19,020 bases of DNA from Ignavibacteriaceae bacterium (GTDB lineage: Bacteria; Bacteroidota; Ignavibacteria; Ignavibacteriales; Ignavibacteriaceae). The stretch spans positions 1 through 19,020 of the forward strand of contig JALNWB010000069.1 in the NCBI GenBank assembly GCA_023231105.1, given 5' to 3'. The notes under the pieces are model-generated. The model made no database searches. It saw nothing but the letters and a program-made list of their open reading frames with translations, and had not been told where the DNA came from. Shown piece by piece: positions 15,844 through 19,020 of the stretch. How positions within the stretch are numbered: the stretch's first letter is position 1; the number at the start of each line of letters is the position of its first letter. The translations under genes were made by a program, and so were the position numbers.

Positions 15844-16467
15844 ATGTCTGGGTTATTAGGAAAAAAATTAGGAATGACAAATATTTTTGATGCAGATGGT
15901 CAACGAGTAGTAGCCACAGCTATTATTGTTGGTCCCTGCAAAGTAACGGCAGTTAAAACCGTAGAGAAAAATGGTTATTCAGCATTACAAATTGGATTTC
16001 AGGAAAAGAAGGAAAAATCTTTTTCTAAACCTGAGATCGGATTTTTTAAAAAGAATAATCTCCCTTGTTATGCTGTACTTAAAGAATTTGCTTTTCCTTC
16101 TGTTGAATCATATAAAGTTGGTGATGATTTTAATGCTTCATTCTTTGTTGAAGGAGAAATGATCAAAGTTCGCGGTATTAGCAAAGGAAAAGGTTTTCAG
16201 GGTGTTATGAAAAGACATGGCTTTGGCGGTGTTGGTGGAGTAACACACGGTCAAAGTGATAGACTTAGAGCACCTGGTTCTATCGGTTCTTCATCTTATC
16301 CTTCAAGAGTTTTTAAGGGAATGAAAATGGCTGGAAGAATGGGAAATGACTCAATAACCGTTGCTAATTTGAAAGTTCTTAAAGTTAATGCCGAACAAAA
16401 CGTAATTTTTGTTAAAGGCTGTATTCCCGGATCAATTAACTCAATAGTTGAATTGTATAAAAAGTAG
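15844..16467 (+). CDS. rplC: 50S ribosomal protein L3
   Basis: L3 is an early assembly protein of the 50S subunit and reaches towards the peptidyl-transferase centre. I choose the ATG at 15844. It has GGAG at 15835-15838 with 5-base spacing and gives the family N-terminus MSGLLGKKLGMTNIFD in a 207-residue protein. An in-frame ATG at 15826, overlapping the rpsJ stop, would add six residues (MKVGVT) but has no ribosome site of its own, though coupling to rpsJ could use it. The central loop has GKGFQGVMKRHGFGG and VTHGQSDRLRAPGSIG. The glutamine that is methylated in E. coli L3, just after GSIG, is a serine here, as in many non-proteobacterial L3 proteins. Confidence 0.95.
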   Translation: MSGLLGKKLGMTNIFDADGQRVVATAIIVGPCKVTAVKTVEKNGYSALQIGFQEKKEKSFSKPEIGFFKKNNLPCYAVLKEFAFPSVESYKVGDDFNASFFVEGEMIKVRGISKGKGFQGVMKRHGFGGVGGVTHGQSDRLRAPGSIGSSSYPSRVFKGMKMAGRMGNDSITVANLKVLKVNAEQNVIFVKGCIPGSINSIVELYKK

Positions 16468-16479
16468 TTTGGTAAAAAA

Positions 16480-17127
16480 ATGTTAATAGATGTTTACAAA
16501 ATAGATGGTACTTTGTCCGGCGAGAAAGTTGAACTGACTGACAGCGTTTTCGGAATTGAACCGAATGACCACGTTGTTTATTTATCGGTTAAAGCATATC
16601 TCGCAAACCAAAGACAAGGTACACATAAAACCAAAGAACGCGGCGAAGTTAGCGGCGGCGGCAAGAAACCCTGGAAGCAAAAAGGCAGAGGCGGCGCCCG
16701 TGCCGGAACAACTCGTTCACCTTTATGGGTTGGCGGCGGTACTATTTTTGGTCCTCGTCCGAGAGATTATAGACAAGACCTACCTAAAAAAGTTAAAGCT
16801 CTTGCAAGAAGATCGGCTTTAAGTTATAAAGTAAAAGATGAGCAGTTACTTGTTGTTGATGATTTTAATTTTGAAAATCCAACAACGCAAAGCTTTTTTT
16901 CAATTTTGAAAGCATTAAAGATCGACGGGAAAAAGACATTGCTTTTAACAAATGGGAAACAGGAAAACGTCTGGAAATCCGGAAGAAATATTAGTAAAGT
17001 AAAAGTTCTTGAAGCACAAAATGCTTCTCCTTATCAGATTCTAAATAATCAAGTTCTTTTAGTACAAAAAAGCGCAATTGCAGTTTTGAATAACAATCAA
17101 GCGGCGCCGAAAGAGGTGGTAAGCTAA
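16480..17127 (+). CDS. rplD: 50S ribosomal protein L4
   Basis: L4 helps start 50S assembly, and its long loop forms part of the exit-tunnel constriction together with L22. In E. coli it also represses the S10 operon. The protein is 215 residues. The tunnel loop is residues 59-81, with GGGKKPWKQKGRGGARAG and TTRSP. K62-K63 mark the macrolide-resistance site and are unaltered. The globular C-terminal part continues to SPYQILNNQVLLVQKSAI. The ATG has only a weak GG upstream, 12 bases after rplC. The stop TAA shares its last base with the rplW ATG (TAATG at 17125-17129), so the two are probably translationally coupled. Confidence 0.97.
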   Translation: MLIDVYKIDGTLSGEKVELTDSVFGIEPNDHVVYLSVKAYLANQRQGTHKTKERGEVSGGGKKPWKQKGRGGARAGTTRSPLWVGGGTIFGPRPRDYRQDLPKKVKALARRSALSYKVKDEQLLVVDDFNFENPTTQSFFSILKALKIDGKKTLLLTNGKQENVWKSGRNISKVKVLEAQNASPYQILNNQVLLVQKSAIAVLNNNQAAPKEVVS

Positions 17128-17420
17128 TGCAAGGTATTTTAATTAAACCACTCTTTACAGAAAAAGTTACTAAAAGTAATACCGACCAGAACAAATATGG
17201 TTTTGTGGTTTCGGTCAAAGCTAATAAAATTGAAATTTCAAGAGCGATTGCAAAGAAATTCAATGTAACAGTAACCGCCGTTAACACGGTTGTTAACAAA
17301 GGAAAAGTTAAAACGCAGCTTTCAAAAGGCGGCAGATTTACCGGAAATACTGCAAAATACAAAAAGGCTTTTGTCTCTTTGAAGTCCGGTGATAAAATAG
17401 ATTTATTTGAGCAAGTTTAA
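17127..17420 (+). CDS. rplW: 50S ribosomal protein L23
   Basis: L23 lies at the rim of the exit tunnel and is the docking site for trigger factor and the signal recognition particle. The protein is 97 residues, a usual length. It starts with QGILIKPLFTEKVTKS, has the NKYGFVVSVKANKIEISRAI strand-helix block, and keeps the basic loop NTVVNKGKVKTQLSKGGRFT before KYKKAFVSLKSGDKI. The ATG overlaps the rplD stop by one base. AGGTGG at 17113-17118 inside the rplD end serves as ribosome site. Confidence 0.97.
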   Translation: MQGILIKPLFTEKVTKSNTDQNKYGFVVSVKANKIEISRAIAKKFNVTVTAVNTVVNKGKVKTQLSKGGRFTGNTAKYKKAFVSLKSGDKIDLFEQV

Positions 17421-17446
17421 GCAAATTCGATTTGGAGCTACAGTAA

Positions 17447-18271
17447 ATGGCAATTAGAAAAATGAAACCCGTTACACCGGGAACGAGATTTATGTCAATT
17501 TCATCTTTTGATGAGATTACAAAATCTACACCGGAAAAATCATTAACGGTATCCTTAAAAAAATCCGGTGGTAGAAATAATCACGGCCGCATTACATCAC
17601 GCCATATTGGCGGCGGACATAAAAGAAGATATCGCATAATTGATTTTAAAAGAGAAAAATTTGGGATTCCTGCAAAAGTATTTTCAATTGAATATGATCC
17701 AAACAGAACTGCAAGAATTGCTCTTCTTCATTATGTCGATGGTGAAAAAAGATATATCATCGCTCCGGACGGTTTGAAAGTTGGTGAAACCATTCAATCA
17801 GGCACCGGATCAGAAATTAAAATTGGTAACGCGCTTCCTTTAAAAGAATTACCGCTTGGAAGTTTTTTACATAACGTTGAAATGAAACCTGGTAAAGGCG
17901 GACAACTCGGCAGAAGCGCCGGCGCATCAATCCAATTGATGGCTAAAGAAGGCGACTACGCCCAATTAAAATTAACTTCCGGCGAAATCAGATTAGTTAG
18001 ATTAGAATGTTATGCTACCTACGGTTCTGTTGGTAATGCTGAACAAACAAATCTAAGCTTAGGCAAAGCCGGTAGAAGCAGATGGCTCGGAATTCGTTCT
18101 CATGTTCGCGGTGTTGCTATGAACCCAGTTGATCATCCAATGGGCGGCGGTGAAGGTAAAACTTCAGGCGGCGGTCATCCGGTTTCTCCATGGGGACAAA
18201 ATGCCAAAGGTTTGAAGACAAGAAAACATAAAAAAGTATCTAATAAACTTATTATCAAAAGACGAAAGTAA
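17447..18271 (+). CDS. rplB: 50S ribosomal protein L2
   Basis: L2 is one of the most conserved ribosomal proteins. It binds 23S rRNA domain IV, joins the subunits, and is needed for peptidyl-transferase activity. The protein is 274 residues, standard. Visible blocks are GRNNHGRITSRHIGGGHKRR near residue 42, an RNA-binding centre with AGASIQLMAKEGDYAQLKL, and the C-terminal NPVDHPMGGGEGKTSGG, where H230 corresponds to the functionally important E. coli H229. The last part, KGLKTRKHKK...KLIIKRRK, is strongly basic. GGAG at 17434-17437 precedes the ATG by 9 bases. Confidence 0.98.
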   Translation: MAIRKMKPVTPGTRFMSISSFDEITKSTPEKSLTVSLKKSGGRNNHGRITSRHIGGGHKRRYRIIDFKREKFGIPAKVFSIEYDPNRTARIALLHYVDGEKRYIIAPDGLKVGETIQSGTGSEIKIGNALPLKELPLGSFLHNVEMKPGKGGQLGRSAGASIQLMAKEGDYAQLKLTSGEIRLVRLECYATYGSVGNAEQTNLSLGKAGRSRWLGIRSHVRGVAMNPVDHPMGGGEGKTSGGGHPVSPWGQNAKGLKTRKHKKVSNKLIIKRRK

Positions 18272-18284
18272 GTAGAGAGTTAAT

Positions 18285-18572
18285 ATGCCTCGTTCAGTTA
18301 AAAAAGGACCATTTATTGATCTTAAATTGTTGAAAAAAGTTCAAGTACTTAACCAATCAAGCCTAAAAAAGATTATCAAAACTTGGTCGCGTGCCTCAAC
18401 TATTTCTCCTGAATTTGTCGGTCACACCATAGCGGTACACAATGGAAATAAAATGATTCCTGTTTACATTACAGAAAATATGGTTGGACATAAGCTCGGC
18501 GAATTTTCTCCGACACGAATTTTTAGAGGTCATCCTGGAACAAAAGCTGAAAAAGCATCAAAAGCGAAATAG
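18285..18572 (+). CDS. rpsS: 30S ribosomal protein S19
   Basis: S19 forms a pair with S13 at the top of the 30S head and touches A- and P-site tRNA. The protein is 95 residues, in the usual range. It begins MPRSVKKGPFIDLKLLKKV, has KTWSRASTISPEFVGHTIAV in the middle, and the family signature HNGNKMIPVYITENMVGHKL followed by GEFSPTR. A variable lysine-rich tail ends the protein. AGAGAG (18275-18280), 4 bases before the ATG, is a weak ribosome site. It lies 13 bases after rplB, in the usual L2-S19-L22-S3 order. Confidence 0.98.
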   Translation: MPRSVKKGPFIDLKLLKKVQVLNQSSLKKIIKTWSRASTISPEFVGHTIAVHNGNKMIPVYITENMVGHKLGEFSPTRIFRGHPGTKAEKASKAK

Positions 18573-18588
18573 GACGGAATAAAGGTTT

Positions 18589-18930
18589 ATGGAAGCAAAA
18601 GCTATTACAAGGTATATCGGTTCATCTCCGCGGAAAATGAGATTAGTTATTGATCTAATCAGAGGAATTCCAGTTGACAAAGCAATTGAAATACTTCATT
18701 TTCAGCCAAAACATGCATCTAAAGATGCGGAAAAAACTTTACGCTCGGCAGTCGCTAATCTTATTAATAAAGAAGACGGCGTAAAAGTTGAAACCAGCGA
18801 ATTGGTTGTTAAAGCAGCCTTCGTTGATCAAGGTCCGACTGCAAAACGAATTTCACCGGCTCCAATGGGCCGTGCATTCAGAATTAGAAAACGCTCTTGC
18901 CACGTCACTATTGTGGTAGCAACAAAATAA
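18589..18930 (+). CDS. rplV: 50S ribosomal protein L22
   Basis: L22 spans the 50S subunit, and its long beta-hairpin lines the exit tunnel opposite L4. The protein is 113 residues, a typical length. The N-terminal block ITRYIGSSPRKMRLVIDLIR (residues 6-25) is classic. The tunnel hairpin is about residues 81-102, VDQGPTAKRISPAPMGRAFR, with no deletion of the kind linked to macrolide resistance. The C-terminus ends CHVTIVVATK. AAAGG at 18581-18585 lies just upstream of the ATG. It starts 16 bases after rpsS and ends 16 bases before rpsC. Confidence 0.97.
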   Translation: MEAKAITRYIGSSPRKMRLVIDLIRGIPVDKAIEILHFQPKHASKDAEKTLRSAVANLINKEDGVKVETSELVVKAAFVDQGPTAKRISPAPMGRAFRIRKRSCHVTIVVATK

Positions 18931-18946
18931 ATTAGGAGATTTCTTT

Positions 18947-19020
18947 TTGGGACAAAAAACAAATCCGATCGGTTTTAGAGTTGGCATCATCAGAGGATGG
19001 GACTCAAATTGGTATGAAAA
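18947..19020 (+). CDS. rpsC: 30S ribosomal protein S3, N-terminal part (runs off window)
   Basis: S3 is part of the 30S head near the mRNA entry channel and contributes to mRNA unwinding. Only 24 codons lie in the window. They read MGQKTNPIGFRVGIIRG, then WDSNWYE, which matches the conserved S3 N-terminus. The start is TTG at 18947-18949, preceded by AGGAG at 18934-18938 with 8-base spacing; no ATG is available nearby. The rest of the gene, and probably rplP, rpmC and rpsQ, lie downstream outside the window. Because it begins with TTG and is cut by the edge, automatic gene finders may miss it. Confidence 0.93.
   Translation, partial: MGQKTNPIGFRVGIIRGWDSNWYE

Noticed and set aside
16991..17362. 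123-codon minus-strand frame over rplD-rplW
   Set aside because: It overlaps two well-supported genes. It reads hydrophobic only because of the complement of their codons.
1..19020. Search for mobile elements, CRISPR repeats, defence or novel gene clusters
   Set aside because: Every gap is under about 140 bases, all genes are recognised housekeeping genes in a conserved order, codon and base use look uniform, and no direct repeats or insertions are visible.

Overview
This window is one continuous, same-strand (+) block of core translation and transcription genes. In order it holds the 3' part of tRNA-Trp, secE, nusG, rplK, rplA, rplJ, rplL, rpoB, rpoC, rpsL, rpsG, fusA, tuf, rpsJ, rplC, rplD, rplW, rplB, rpsS, rplV and the start of rpsC. 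There are 19 complete protein genes and one cut by the window edge. No stretch longer than about 140 bases lacks a gene. I see no mobile element, CRISPR array, phage gene or defence system, and I do not find an undescribed system here. This is ordinary, highly conserved chromosome backbone.

Organism: the DNA is AT-rich. RpoB has the rifampicin-region wording DQTNPLAE...HKRRMSALGPGG that I associate with the Bacteroidota/Chlorobi/Ignavibacteria (FCB) group, is about 1250 residues long, and RpoC carries a large insertion in the trigger loop. Most genes have clear Shine-Dalgarno sequences (AAGGAG/GGAG), and the one convincing promoter has the sigma-70 form TTGACA-N17-TATATT. Classical Bacteroidia rarely use Shine-Dalgarno sequences and have different promoter boxes, so an Ignavibacteria- or Chlorobi-like member of the group is the best guess. 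This is an inference from motifs, not from a database search.

Layout. Bases 1-2951 hold tRNA-Trp, the secE-nusG pair, and the L11-L1-L10-L7/L12 stalk genes. A strong intrinsic terminator-like hairpin (2986-3026) separates rplL from rpoB and probably lowers polymerase gene expression relative to the stalk proteins. Bases 3087-11126 are rpoB and rpoC. A promoter at 11156-11184 then starts the str operon (rpsL, rpsG, fusA, tuf; 11229-15446). A second, weaker hairpin (15458-15490) lies between tuf and the S10 operon, which starts with rpsJ at 15518 and runs off the window in rpsC.

Together the genes encode RNA polymerase beta and beta', the elongation factor NusG, the SecYEG subunit SecE, the two GTPases of elongation (EF-Tu, EF-G), and ribosomal proteins of the GTPase-associated centre, decoding region, exit tunnel and peptidyl-transferase surroundings. 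Points worth keeping are four non-ATG starts on essential genes (TTG for rpoB and rpsC, GTG for rpsL and rpsJ), a likely internal start for rplC, and a few candidate RNA elements in the gaps.
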